DNA of 29,108 nucleotides from Nanosynbacter sp. (GTDB lineage Bacteria > Patescibacteriota > Saccharimonadia > Saccharimonadales > Saccharimonadaceae): assembly GCA_015257605.1 (NCBI GenBank), contig JABZJV010000004.1, forward strand, positions 1 to 29,108. The letters are read 5' to 3'. The first letter of the stretch is position 1. Each line of letters starts with the position of its first letter. Under the pieces are notes generated by a model. That model was not told the origin of the DNA, did no database searches, and saw only the letters and a list, made by a program, of their open reading frames with translations. This document shows, piece after piece, positions 13,738-22,219 of the stretch. The translations under genes were made by a program, and so were the position numbers.

Positions 13738-14904
13738 ATGAAAAAAGCTGTCATGAAGAGGCTGCTTCCGCTGTATGTTGGCAAGTTCTTCTTAAGCTTT
13801 GTACTTTGGTATTCAATTGAGAAATTATTCATAAGAAGTATCGGCATTGACAATTTTGGAATTAGTTTGATCGCGATTATTCTGCTGATATCGTCTATTC
13901 TGACCGAAATTCCATCAGGAATTATCGCGGATCGTTGGAGCCGCAAAGGCTCAATGGTGCTGGCTGGGCTGTTCTTGGGGATTAGCAGCCTGATGGCTGG
14001 CGCTAGCGATAATATCTTTATGTATGCCGCCGCTGTGACGATTTGGGGTCTTCATGATGCTTTTTCGAGCGGAACTGGCGCAGCTATGATTTACGATACG
14101 CTGCTCGAGGAGCAAGGGCACGCCAGGAATTTTAATCGAGCACTAGGACTATACGAAACTTTAGGCGGGATAGCGTTAATTATCAGTAACTTTTTAGGCG
14201 GCTGGATCGGCGAACATTCGCTACTGCTGGCATTTAACTTAACAATTGTTCCAATTGCGATGTCTATGGTTTGCCATCTAATTTATAAGGATGCAAAAAT
14301 TAGCCGCGAGGTGGCTGATGAAAAACTTATCAAACATACTAAAAATACATTCAAATGCGTTTTCAAAAGTAAAAGCCTACTCTGGCTGATGACTGCGATT
14401 ATGATAGTCTTTTGTATCCAAAAGATGAATCGCGAAGCTTATCAGCTGTGGTATATTGCGCTGTCGGCCCCGGCGATAGTATTTGGCATCGCTGGTTCGT
14501 TCATAGAAGGCTTGGGCGGACTGGGCGGCTCGTTGGTTAAATATCTCAACTCAAAGCAAATAAATATAGTTCTGTCGATTTTACTAGGCTTGGCATCGCT
14601 CGCGCTTTCGGTGGGTAGTAATTTATGGATAACTATCGCCGCACAGGTTCTAATAGCGGTAGTCTCGGGGGCGCTGTTATTCCATTTTACTGCACAGATA
14701 CAACACCAGCTGCCGTCGCGATACCGCACAGGTTCCGGTTCGGTGATAAACGCCGTGGGACGAATTGTTCTCATGCCGCTAACGTTTGTGTTTGGAGTTT
14801 TGTCAAACCAAAGCGTTTTCATCGCTGGTTGGATGCTGGTGGTTTTATCAGGACTAGCCGTTTTCGTACAGCTAAAGCTTGAAGAGCAAGCTTCACCGCA
14901 GTAG
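13738..14904 (+). CDS. MFS transporter
   Basis: 388 aa with about 11-12 hydrophobic segments. The loop between the second and third helices carries the major-facilitator motif A in the form GIIADRWSRKGS (about residues 61-72). A second feature typical of the superfamily is the acidic/basic central loop (about 180-205, KDAKISREVADEKLIKHTK) between the two six-helix halves. It belongs to the sort of MFS proteins annotated as drug or unknown-substrate efflux; the substrate cannot be read from the sequence. The gene stands alone behind tRNA-Gly(CCC) and is followed by bipA with its own promoter. Confidence 0.88.
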   Translation: MKKAVMKRLLPLYVGKFFLSFVLWYSIEKLFIRSIGIDNFGISLIAIILLISSILTEIPSGIIADRWSRKGSMVLAGLFLGISSLMAGASDNIFMYAAAVTIWGLHDAFSSGTGAAMIYDTLLEEQGHARNFNRALGLYETLGGIALIISNFLGGWIGEHSLLLAFNLTIVPIAMSMVCHLIYKDAKISREVADEKLIKHTKNTFKCVFKSKSLLWLMTAIMIVFCIQKMNREAYQLWYIALSAPAIVFGIAGSFIEGLGGLGGSLVKYLNSKQINIVLSILLGLASLALSVGSNLWITIAAQVLIAVVSGALLFHFTAQIQHQLPSRYRTGSGSVINAVGRIVLMPLTFVFGVLSNQSVFIAGWMLVVLSGLAVFVQLKLEEQASPQ

Positions 14905-14909
14905 CGTAC

Positions 14910-14938
14910 TTCCCATCCCCGCTCATCTGTGCTACAAT
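14910..14938 (+). promoter_or_regulatory. Promoter of bipA
   Basis: TTCCCA (14910-14915), 17 nt, TGC-TACAAT (-10 at 14933-14938, extended). The leader to the ATG at 14983 is about 37 nt and contains AAGGAAGG at 14947-14954, too far from that ATG to act as its SD. Confidence 0.55.
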
Positions 14939-14982
14939 TAACAACCAAAGGAAGGTCTGCGTTAACATCAGACCATATTTTT

Positions 14983-16806
14983 ATGAAGGACGCTAGCAAG
15001 ATTCGAAATATTGCCATTATTGCACACGTCGATCACGGCAAGACGACCATGGTTGATGGGCTACTCAAACAGTCGCGCACATTTCGCGACAATCAAGCTG
15101 AGATGAGCCAAGAATTGATCATGGATTCGGGCGATCAGGAGCACGAACGCGGTATCACCATCACCGCCAAACAGACCTCGATTTTTTACGGCGATTATAA
15201 AATCAACATCATCGACACGCCGGGACACGCTGATTTTTCCGGCGAAGTCGAGCGGACGCTGCAGATGGCGGACGGCGTGCTGCTGATCGTCGACGCCCAG
15301 GAAGGGCCGATGCCGCAGACGAAGTTTGTGCTGAGCAAGGCGCTGGAACTGGGCTTGAAGCCAGTAGTGGTGATCAATAAAATTGATAAGCCGGCGCGGC
15401 GAATCGCCGAGGTTGAAGATGAGCTAAGTGATCTATTTTTGGAACTAGCAACTGATGATAGTCAACTGCATTATCCGATTTATTATGCCGTTGGGCGCGA
15501 TGGCAAGGCGTGGCGAGAGATCCCTACTGACCCGAGCGACAATGCCGATCTCACACCAATTTTTGAAGCGATTATCAACGATATCCTGGCGCCGAGCGTC
15601 ACGGCTGACGGCGGTTTTCAGATGCTGGTGACCAGCCTGCAGTATGACACCTTCCAGGGCAAATACGCTATTGGGAGGATTGCTCGCGGGTCGGTCAAGC
15701 GTGGCCTGGCGGTTAGTTTGATGAAGCACAGCGAGGTGTCGGGCTCAGCGCGAATCGAGAAAGTTTTTGGCTACCGCGGGCTGAACCGCGAGGAACTTGA
15801 CGAGGCATTTGCCGGCGACATTGTGGCGTTGGTCGGCGTCAGTGAAGCGCACATTGGCGATACGATTGCTGATAAAGAACAGCCTGAGGCCTTGCCGGCG
15901 ATTGCTATTGAAGCGCCGACATTGAGCATGTACCTCGGCCCAAATACCAGCCCGATGAAAGGGCGCGAGGGTGAATTTACCACCTCGCGGCAAATTGGCG
16001 ACCGCTTGCGGCGGGAACTAGAAACCAACGTGGCGCTGCGCGTCGAAGAAAACGGCATCGGCTTTACGGTGTCTGGCCGCGGTGAGCTGCACCTGAGCGT
16101 CTTGATCGAGACTATGCGGCGCGAAGGCTTTGAGTTCGAAGTCGGCCGCCCGCAAGTGGTCACCATCACCGAGGACGGCGTCGAAAAAGAGCCAGTTGAA
16201 GAATTACAGATCGAAATTAGCAGCGAATTCATCGGCGCGATCAGCCAAGAGTTGGGTGCGCGCCACGCTGAAATGAAGTCGCAAGAAACCACCGCCAGCG
16301 GCGCTACCCGCATGACCTATGTGCTGCCGACGAGGGCGTTGATTGGCCTGCGAAACGTACTATTGACCGCCACCAAGGGCACGGTGATTATGAATTCCCT
16401 GCCGTGCGGCTATCAACCGCTGGGCGGCAAATTGCCAAAGACCCGCGGCGGCGTACTCATCGCCTTTGAAGCTGGCACCACCACGCCGTATGCGCTGCAA
16501 GCGGCCGAGGCGCGCGGCGAACTCTTGGTCGGACCTGGCACGGAAGTGTACGCTGGGATGATCGTCGGTATTTACAACCGCCAAGAAGACATTGAAATCA
16601 ACGTCTGTAAAGCTAAGCACCTGACCAACATGCGTTCCAAATCGTCCGATGGCACGGTGCAACTGACGCCATTTACGCAGTTTAGCCTGGAGCAATGCAT
16701 CGACTTCATCGAGGATGACGAGCTGTTGGAAGTGACGCCAAAATCTTTGCGCCTGCGTAAACGCTACCTCGATGCCAATGAGCGAAAGCGCGCCAACAAA
16801 AAGTAA
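14983..16806 (+). CDS. bipA: GTP-binding protein TypA/BipA
   Basis: 607 aa from the ATG at 14983, which gives the usual family start (MKDASKIRNIAIIAHVDHGK). The upstream in-frame start at 14929 lies on the promoter. G1 AHVDHGKTT, the G2 switch region with RGITITAKQ, G3 DTPGHADF and G4 NKIDKP are all intact. EF-G-like domains II, III and V and the BipA-specific C-terminal domain follow (AGTTTPYALQAAEARG, LTNMRSKSSDGTVQLTP). BipA is a ribosome-associated translational GTPase involved in 50S subunit assembly and stress adaptation. Length is normal for the family. Confidence 0.97.
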   Translation: MKDASKIRNIAIIAHVDHGKTTMVDGLLKQSRTFRDNQAEMSQELIMDSGDQEHERGITITAKQTSIFYGDYKINIIDTPGHADFSGEVERTLQMADGVLLIVDAQEGPMPQTKFVLSKALELGLKPVVVINKIDKPARRIAEVEDELSDLFLELATDDSQLHYPIYYAVGRDGKAWREIPTDPSDNADLTPIFEAIINDILAPSVTADGGFQMLVTSLQYDTFQGKYAIGRIARGSVKRGLAVSLMKHSEVSGSARIEKVFGYRGLNREELDEAFAGDIVALVGVSEAHIGDTIADKEQPEALPAIAIEAPTLSMYLGPNTSPMKGREGEFTTSRQIGDRLRRELETNVALRVEENGIGFTVSGRGELHLSVLIETMRREGFEFEVGRPQVVTITEDGVEKEPVEELQIEISSEFIGAISQELGARHAEMKSQETTASGATRMTYVLPTRALIGLRNVLLTATKGTVIMNSLPCGYQPLGGKLPKTRGGVLIAFEAGTTTPYALQAAEARGELLVGPGTEVYAGMIVGIYNRQEDIEINVCKAKHLTNMRSKSSDGTVQLTPFTQFSLEQCIDFIEDDELLEVTPKSLRLRKRYLDANERKRANKK

Positions 16807-16820
16807 ATTTTAATTTTTAA

Positions 16821-16839
16821 TATAATAAATAAGAGGGGG
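16821..16839 (+). promoter_or_regulatory. -10 box and RBS of the GH13 gene
   Basis: TATAAT (16821-16826) and GAGGGGG (16833-16839), the latter 5 nt before the ATG at 16845. The leader would be about 12 nt. Confidence 0.5.
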
Positions 16840-16844
16840 TAATT

Positions 16845-18494
16845 ATGGCAAAAAAATGGCGCGACGTTAACGGATTTTATCAAATCTATCCGCGATCGTT
16901 TAAGGATTCTAATGGCGATGGCGTCGGCGACTTGCGCGGCGTGATTGATAAGCTTGATTATATTAAGGGCGGCGACAATTCGCTTGGTATTGATGCAATT
17001 TGGTTTTCGCCGTTTTATCCGTCGCCGCAAGCTGACATGGGCTACGATGTGGCAGACTATTGTGATATTGATCCGATTTTCGGCTCGCTTGATGATTTCA
17101 AAGAGTTGGTTGAGAAAGCACACGCTCGCGATATTAAAGTAATGGTCGATTTCGTGCCCAATCATACCAGCAACCAGCATCCGTGGTTTGTTGAATCGCA
17201 AAGTTCCAAGGACAACGATAAGAGCGATTTTTATGTTTGGCGCGACGCTAAGCCTGATGGCTCAGAACCGAATAATTGGCTGAGTATTTTTGGCGGGTCG
17301 GCGTGGCAATGGCACGAAGGGCGCCAGCAGTATTACTTACACACATTCTTGAAAGAACAGCCAGATCTCAACTGGGATAATCCTGAGGTACGCCGCGAAA
17401 TGCAAGATGTACTGCGTTTTTGGCTAGATCTCGGTGTTGATGGCTTTCGAGCGGACGCGGTACGCTGGATCAGCAAAGACCCAGAACTACGCGACGACCC
17501 AGTCGCCGAGCATTATCACGATAAGAAACCGCCGACACAATTCGATGATTTGCAGCATAAGTACAGCCGTTTTTGGGAGAATCTTTTCCCGTATTTGCGC
17601 GAGCTAACAGACATAGTCGCCTCGTATCCGGATCGCATCATGGTTTTCGAAGACTATCCGGATGAAAACTATAGCACTAGCGAACAATACTTGGGTTTTT
17701 ATGGTGTCAATCCAAAAGTATCAATGCCATTCAATTTTGAAGGATTACACGCCAAATTTAATGCCGAGTCGATGAGCACAATCGTCAACGAATTCCAAGG
17801 CATGATCAACCCCGACGTGCACACGCCAGTCTATTGTTTTAGTAATCACGACCAATCGCGCATCGTTACGCGCTTCGGCGGCGAAAAGCAAGCTCGCTTG
17901 ATTGCGTTGATGCAACTGACACTGCCAGGGCTGCCAGTAATATATTACGGCGACGAGATTGGCATGAGTAATGGGCCAGTTCGCTTTGAAGAGATTCAAG
18001 ATAAGTCGGTCTTTAGCCACGGCAATGACGAATCTGTCGGGCGCGACCCAGAACGCACGCCGATGCAATGGACGGCTGGCCAAAATGCTGGATTCAGTAC
18101 CGCTAAACCATGGCTGCCAGTAAATCCTGCTTGCCAGAACGTCAATGTAGAATCAGAGCAGAACGAACCAGACTCATTTCTGGCGCTATACCGCCGCTTA
18201 TTAACCTTGCGCAGCCGCTACGAAATTTTGCGCACTGGCGAATACGAACCACTCAGCGACACAGACAATGACATATTTGCTTACGCGCGATGGATTGGCC
18301 GAGAGCAGCATGTCTTTGTCGCATTAAATTTCGGCGACACCAAACACCGTGTTACGCTACCACATACCGGCAGTGTCTTATGCGCCACACACCCAATCGA
18401 CTACCCCGAGGTTACCGATGACGGCTCGGTAGAACTACGCCCGTACGAAGGCATATTAATCGGATGCAGCGAACACCGGCTATCAATTGAATAA
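16845..18494 (+). CDS. GH13 alpha-glucosidase / oligo-1,6-glucosidase-type hydrolase
   Basis: 549 aa, the usual length for the family. Landmarks: a calcium-site-like DSNGDGVGDLRG at 21-32, VDFVPNHTS at 101-109, nucleophile D204 in GVDGFRADAVRW, acid/base E269 in IMVFEDYPDE, and D336 in FSNHDQSRI, all intact. A C-terminal beta-sandwich carries LALYRRLLTLRSRY. There is no signal peptide, so it should act in the cytoplasm on short alpha-glucosides. The residue after the nucleophile is Ala rather than the Val that favours alpha-1,6 bonds, so alpha-1,4 substrates (maltose type) are at least as likely; this is inference. It sits 38 nt behind bipA with its own -10 and RBS. Confidence 0.93.
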   Translation: MAKKWRDVNGFYQIYPRSFKDSNGDGVGDLRGVIDKLDYIKGGDNSLGIDAIWFSPFYPSPQADMGYDVADYCDIDPIFGSLDDFKELVEKAHARDIKVMVDFVPNHTSNQHPWFVESQSSKDNDKSDFYVWRDAKPDGSEPNNWLSIFGGSAWQWHEGRQQYYLHTFLKEQPDLNWDNPEVRREMQDVLRFWLDLGVDGFRADAVRWISKDPELRDDPVAEHYHDKKPPTQFDDLQHKYSRFWENLFPYLRELTDIVASYPDRIMVFEDYPDENYSTSEQYLGFYGVNPKVSMPFNFEGLHAKFNAESMSTIVNEFQGMINPDVHTPVYCFSNHDQSRIVTRFGGEKQARLIALMQLTLPGLPVIYYGDEIGMSNGPVRFEEIQDKSVFSHGNDESVGRDPERTPMQWTAGQNAGFSTAKPWLPVNPACQNVNVESEQNEPDSFLALYRRLLTLRSRYEILRTGEYEPLSDTDNDIFAYARWIGREQHVFVALNFGDTKHRVTLPHTGSVLCATHPIDYPEVTDDGSVELRPYEGILIGCSEHRLSIE

Positions 18495-18524
18495 AAAACT
18501 GGCCGCTCTAGAAAAGGAGCGGCC
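18493..18524. terminator. Terminator between convergent genes
   Basis: Perfect 8-bp stem GGCCGCTC (18501-18508) / GAGCGGCC (18517-18524). On the minus strand it is followed by AGTTTTTTATTC, a good T run for the membrane protein gene at 18553. On the plus strand it can stop the GH13 transcript less efficiently. Confidence 0.75.
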
Positions 18525-18552
18525 TATTCGTATAGAGAAACTTTTTAGTATT

Positions 18553-19134
18553 TCAGTTAACCAGAGTCTCTTTCACGCGCCTAGAAACAAAGAAGTATAA
18601 ACAAAGCAATCCCATAGAAATCCCGCTAGCAATGATAGTGCTAGCCATAGTAATAATTGAGTCAGCGTTCGGAGGTCTTTTGACCACGCTATCAACTACC
18701 GCAGAACTTGCTGAATAAAAGAACGAGACTACCAGCGCCGCAACCGTCAGCCACTTACCAAGCTTCTTTTGCAGATTAATGAGCACCACCGCGACAGTAG
18801 TCAGTACAGCAATGATCGGCATGAATATCACCGAAACGACAGCCGATGGATCACCTAGGTTTAACAACGAGGTAAAAAACAAACCAACCGAACAAACGCC
18901 ATCAATCGCTAGACACACCATGAAAAATGCGAGCCAACCCTTGACGCCTTTGAGCGACTGCGCCATAACAACATACTGGACTGGCGCCGCTTGCGGCTGC
19001 GCGAAATACTGCTGGTTGACCGGCTGCTGTTCATAAGGAACATTCTGCTCAGCTGGCGCTGGCCCGTGCTGCGGATCGGCAGCACCTGGCTGCTGAATAC
19101 TCGGTTGCGGCTGTTGTGATGATTGTCGTGCCAT
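18553..19134 (-). CDS. Four-helix membrane protein with Q/P-rich tail (DUF2569-like)
   Basis: 193 aa. Residues 1-55 are Gln, Pro and Ala rich and probably disordered. Four membrane segments follow at about 66-88, 98-118, 127-147 and 162-184. The entry to the first helix, LKGVKGWLAFFMVCLAID, resembles the DUF2569 signature (L-GVGGWL), which makes that family the best guess. GGAG precedes the ATG. It lies 5 nt behind the next upstream gene (19140-20009), which also has a Q-rich tail and four helices; the two are probably cotranscribed and may act together. Function unknown. Confidence 0.75.
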   Translation of the reverse strand: MARQSSQQPQPSIQQPGAADPQHGPAPAEQNVPYEQQPVNQQYFAQPQAAPVQYVVMAQSLKGVKGWLAFFMVCLAIDGVCSVGLFFTSLLNLGDPSAVVSVIFMPIIAVLTTVAVVLINLQKKLGKWLTVAALVVSFFYSASSAVVDSVVKRPPNADSIITMASTIIASGISMGLLCLYFFVSRRVKETLVN

Positions 19135-19139
19135 TTGTA

Positions 19140-20009
19140 TTATTCTCCTTTATTTTTATTATAATCGTATGGATACTGGACATTATTTTGCGGATATTGC
19201 TGCGATACAGGCGGATAAGGCGTTTGGTACTGCGGTGGCTGATTAGAATATTGCGGCGAAACTACATATTGGCCGTTTAGAGGAGTATTCGCATAATACG
19301 CTGGCTTTTCATTCTGGTATTTAAAAACGTTAACACACCAAGCAATTCCTAATATCATCACGCCGAAAGGTATAGGCAAAAAGAACACCGCATCGCCAAA
19401 ACCTACCACAGAATAGAAGTTTAAATAAATCCAAAAAACAACAAAAGATATGACCGATATAGAAAGCGTACAGGCAGCTGCAATTTTGGCTACTATTTTG
19501 TTTTTACTCGACAAGTAAGCTATCCACAAAATTATAGACGATATCACCGACAGTGCCAGAACAATCGGCATGACTATTTTCACTACTTGAATCAAATAAT
19601 AGTTTGCTTCGCTCGAAAAGTCTTTCATCGAACCATTCATGCTGAATAAACCAATCGGAAGGCCTATCGTCAAGAATAAACTGATCGCGTAAACAATCGA
19701 CAATCCGATGACGTTGCTTTTTCTTGAATAGTTGACATAAACGTATTGATATTGAGTCTGGTTCTGGTAAGCTTGTGGCGAAGTGGCTGCCGTCGGTTGA
19801 TTCTGCTGTTCGGGTTGCGCTTGCGCCTGTTCAATTTGCGGCATTGGCTGCTGGACTTGCTCTACCTGCGGCGGTTGAATTTGTCCGCCTGAGACTGGTT
19901 GAGTAACACTTTGCGGCAACTGAATCTGCTCGCCTTGGCTTGCCTGAGCGCCATCTTGCTGCTGATTAGATTTGCGCTGCTCGGATTTCTTTGCGCTCTT
20001 GCTGCTCAT
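19140..20009 (-). CDS. Membrane protein with Q/P-rich tails at both ends
   Basis: 289 aa. Residues 1-90 are rich in Gln, Pro, Ser and Lys. Four membrane segments lie at about 102-122, 139-161, 174-195 and 206-229. The C-terminal 55 residues are Tyr, Pro, Gln and Asn rich (PQYSNQPPQYQTPYPP). I do not recognise a family. It is the first gene of a two-gene unit with the DUF2569-like gene. The start ATG lies 6 nt behind a TACATT box and has no SD. The two long polar tails are likely to be on the cytoplasmic side if there are four helices. Confidence 0.75.
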   Translation of the reverse strand: MSSKSAKKSEQRKSNQQQDGAQASQGEQIQLPQSVTQPVSGGQIQPPQVEQVQQPMPQIEQAQAQPEQQNQPTAATSPQAYQNQTQYQYVYVNYSRKSNVIGLSIVYAISLFLTIGLPIGLFSMNGSMKDFSSEANYYLIQVVKIVMPIVLALSVISSIILWIAYLSSKNKIVAKIAAACTLSISVISFVVFWIYLNFYSVVGFGDAVFFLPIPFGVMILGIAWCVNVFKYQNEKPAYYANTPLNGQYVVSPQYSNQPPQYQTPYPPVSQQYPQNNVQYPYDYNKNKGE

Positions 20010-20024
20010 ACGTTTAATGTACCA
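20010..20024 (-). promoter_or_regulatory. Extended -10 of the Q-rich membrane protein unit, leaderless
   Basis: On the minus strand TGG-TACATT (-10 at 20021-20016), 6 nt, ATG at 20009. Confidence 0.5.
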
Positions 20025-20078
20025 TACTATTGAGGCAAAGGCGATATTTTCATTCGCTTTTCAGTAAAATTCCTAACG

Positions 20079-20093
20079 TGCTAGAATAAACCT
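20079..20093 (+). promoter_or_regulatory. Extended -10 of the CPBP protease gene, leaderless
   Basis: TGC-TAGAAT (-10 at 20082-20087), 6 nt, ATG at 20094. A weak -35 TTTCAG (20059-20064) is spaced at 17 nt. Confidence 0.6.
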
Positions 20094-20933
20094 ATGTTCA
20101 CAGAGCGCACTAAAAATCCGTTGTCACTTTGTCTATTACTGTATTTTACATGTTTCGCTGTGCGAATGTGGGAATTTTTAGCTTTGCGTACCGATCAATC
20201 AGCACTCAGTGAGAATATAGTGCATAAGATTTTCGGTATAGTAATAATTTTCGTTTGCCTGAAATATTTGCACGCTCGTTGGCGCGACATTGGCTTTACA
20301 CGCAAAAATTGGCTGAAAGATATCGGCCTAGGGCTTGCCTTGGGGTTTTGTTTTTATACAGTTACGCTGCTGATTGAATTCGGATTTCTGTATTTTTCCG
20401 GCGCTAAACCTAACATTTTAATGAAGGCTGGCGGATTTTCGCTCGCTAGCACCGAACAATTCGTCGGCGTGGGAATTGGGTCAATTATTATATTTAATAT
20501 ATTCAATGTCTGGATGGAAGAAGGCCTGTTTCGCGGGTTGTTCGAGAAATTACTGCGCCAAAAATATAAATTTGCGGCAACGATTTTCATAAGCGCCCTG
20601 CTGTTCGGACTTTGGCATGTAGCAATGCCGATTCGGTCGTTACTTGACGGTGAGTTTTCGCTGGTTCAGACGGCAATTTTTAGCGTTGGCTATGTTTTGT
20701 TCGCTTTCATGTTTGGATTAAAAATGAGCTGGCTATATAAAATGACAGGAAGTTTGTGGCTTGGCGCAGCAGATCACTTTTTTAATAATGCGATAATTAA
20801 TATTGTGCACGTCGTCTCAAACCAAGGAAATGATAGCTTGCAAATTGCGCGAATATTCTTAGCGCAAACTTTGTCGTTTGTTTTTGTGTGGATTTTATGG
20901 CGAAGATTCAATAAAAAGACTATCAGCGGTTAG
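20094..20933 (+). CDS. CPBP (CAAX-type Rce1-like) intramembrane metalloprotease
   Basis: 279 aa with about seven to eight membrane segments. The three family motifs are intact: EExxxR at 142-147 (MEEGLFR), FxxxH at 171-175 (FGLWH), and HxxxN at 228-232 (DHFFNN). In bacteria these proteases are linked to bacteriocin immunity, peptide maturation or regulation; nothing nearby indicates a specific substrate. The 3' end overlaps the convergent rarA by 11 bp. It stands alone behind its own promoter. Confidence 0.9.
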   Translation: MFTERTKNPLSLCLLLYFTCFAVRMWEFLALRTDQSALSENIVHKIFGIVIIFVCLKYLHARWRDIGFTRKNWLKDIGLGLALGFCFYTVTLLIEFGFLYFSGAKPNILMKAGGFSLASTEQFVGVGIGSIIIFNIFNVWMEEGLFRGLFEKLLRQKYKFAATIFISALLFGLWHVAMPIRSLLDGEFSLVQTAIFSVGYVLFAFMFGLKMSWLYKMTGSLWLGAADHFFNNAIINIVHVVSNQGNDSLQIARIFLAQTLSFVFVWILWRRFNKKTISG

Positions 20934-22098
20934 AAGACTCTTCCCTGACTTCTTCCGGTAAGAATCCTTTTTCGTGCTGGAAGCCAGCTTGCCATTTGTA
21001 ATCTTTGCCATAGCCCAAATCTTTCATTAATTTGGTGGCGGCATTTCGAAGATGTAGCGGCACCGGCGAGTTCGGATATTTGTGCGCCAGAGCGAAAGCC
21101 TCATTCATCAAATCAGTAATTTCGCGCGATTTCTGGCTGCGAGCCAAAGCGATGGCGCAGTGAAACAAATTATATTTGGCTTCAGGTAGTCCAACACGCT
21201 CCACCGCCTCAAAGGTGGCGACTGCCAAGCTCAGCGCGCCGTTACCCGCTAATCCGATATCCTCCGACGCAAAGACCACCATCCGCCGAGCAATAAACTT
21301 CGGGTCTTCACCAGCGTCAATCATCCGCGCCAAATAATACGCCGCAGCCACCGCGTCGCTACCGCGCAGTGATTTGATGAACGCCGAGATAACGTCGTAA
21401 TGCGCATCGCCCTTTTTGTCATAACCAGGTAAACGTCGCTGAGCCGCCGCCTTGACAACCTCTGGCGTGACCTTCTCGCCAAAACCCAGCGCCAATTCCA
21501 AATTGCCTAAGGCAACTCGCGCGTCGCCGTCCGCCAATTCCGCCAAATAGTCTAGAGCTTTGGACGACACCCGCTTGGTTTGTTTCAAAGTCTTCAGCGC
21601 CCGCTTCAGCACTGATACAATTTCATCTTTGGTCAGTTGCTGCAGCACCAGCACCCGCGTCCGGCTGAGCAGCGGCGTGATCACCTCGAAGCTCGGGTTC
21701 TCAGTGGTCGCCCCAATCAAAGTAATCAGCCCACTCTCGACGTGCGGTAAAAAGGCATCTTGCTGCGCCTTGTTAAAGCGGTGGATTTCATCGACAAACA
21801 AAATTGTCCGTAGCCCCAAATTCCAATTCTGCCGAGCGTGCTCAATCACCTTTTCGACATCTTTTTTGCCGCTAGTCACGGCCGATAGCTCAACAAACTC
21901 CGCATTAACCTCGCGGGCAATAATCCGCGCCAGCGTCGTTTTACCCGTCCCCGGCGGCCCCCACAAAATCAAGCTAACCGGCTCGCCGCGCCGAGCAATC
22001 TGTCGCAACAATTCGCCCTCACCCAGCAAATGACTTTGTCCAATCACCTCATCCAGCGTTTGCGGCCGCATCTGCTCCGCCAGTGGTACTCGTCCCAT
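20923..22098 (-). CDS. rarA: Replication-associated recombination ATPase RarA (MgsA)
   Basis: 391 aa. An AAA+ clamp-loader-type ATPase: N-terminal PLAEQMRPQTLDEVIGQSHL, Walker A GPPGTGKT (47-54), Walker B LFVDEIHRFNK (100-110), and sensor 1 GATTENPSFEV. The MgsA C-terminal region has FIKSLRGSDAVAAAYYLARM and a PLHLRNAATKLMK end. RarA acts at stalled replication forks together with SSB and RecA. The length is slightly short (about 420-445 in many bacteria), the reduction being at the ends. The ATG lies 6 nt behind TATAAT, and a series of 22-bp repeats begins at the -35 position, so regulation at this promoter is likely. Confidence 0.96.
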   Translation of the reverse strand: MGRVPLAEQMRPQTLDEVIGQSHLLGEGELLRQIARRGEPVSLILWGPPGTGKTTLARIIAREVNAEFVELSAVTSGKKDVEKVIEHARQNWNLGLRTILFVDEIHRFNKAQQDAFLPHVESGLITLIGATTENPSFEVITPLLSRTRVLVLQQLTKDEIVSVLKRALKTLKQTKRVSSKALDYLAELADGDARVALGNLELALGFGEKVTPEVVKAAAQRRLPGYDKKGDAHYDVISAFIKSLRGSDAVAAAYYLARMIDAGEDPKFIARRMVVFASEDIGLAGNGALSLAVATFEAVERVGLPEAKYNLFHCAIALARSQKSREITDLMNEAFALAHKYPNSPVPLHLRNAATKLMKDLGYGKDYKWQAGFQHEKGFLPEEVREESSNR

Positions 22099-22110
22099 GC
22101 TTCTATTATA
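22099..22110 (-). promoter_or_regulatory. -10 box of rarA, leaderless
   Basis: On the minus strand TATAAT (22110-22105), 6 nt, ATG at 22098. No consensus -35; that position falls in the first 22-bp repeat. Confidence 0.65.
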
Positions 22111-22128
22111 CGCGCCAGGCGGAAAAAT

Positions 22129-22216
22129 CCCACGCGGAAGATTCAGGGATCATACGTGGAAGATTTGAAAATCATGGGCGTAAGATTTGGAAATGTTACA
22201 CGTAAGAATAACATCA
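22129..22216 (-). repeat. Four tandem 22-bp imperfect repeats upstream of rarA
   Basis: Consecutive 22-bp units start at 22129, 22151, 22173 and 22195. Each carries a core GGAAGATT, GGAAGATT, GTAAGATT, GTAAGAAT (plus-strand reading) at exactly 22-bp spacing (22136, 22158, 22180, 22202). Neighbouring units match at 14/22, 17/22 and about 10/22 positions. The segment 22107-22128 shares parts of the pattern. Spacing near two helical turns places the cores on one face of DNA, as in an operator array or iterons. The series fills the gap between the rarA promoter and the end of the DUF2798 gene. Confidence 0.7.
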
Positions 22217-22219
22217 CAA

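Noticed and set aside
14442..15017. A 191-aa minus-strand frame over the end of the MFS gene and start of bipA
   Set aside because: Antisense to two well-supported genes and to the bipA promoter, without RBS or recognisable domain.
18493..18524. A riboswitch or attenuator near the Q-rich membrane protein genes
   Set aside because: The hairpin is downstream of both converging genes and has a T run, so a terminator explains it.
22129..22216. A CRISPR array
   Set aside because: The 22-bp units are contiguous with no unique spacers between identical repeats, and no cas genes are in the window.
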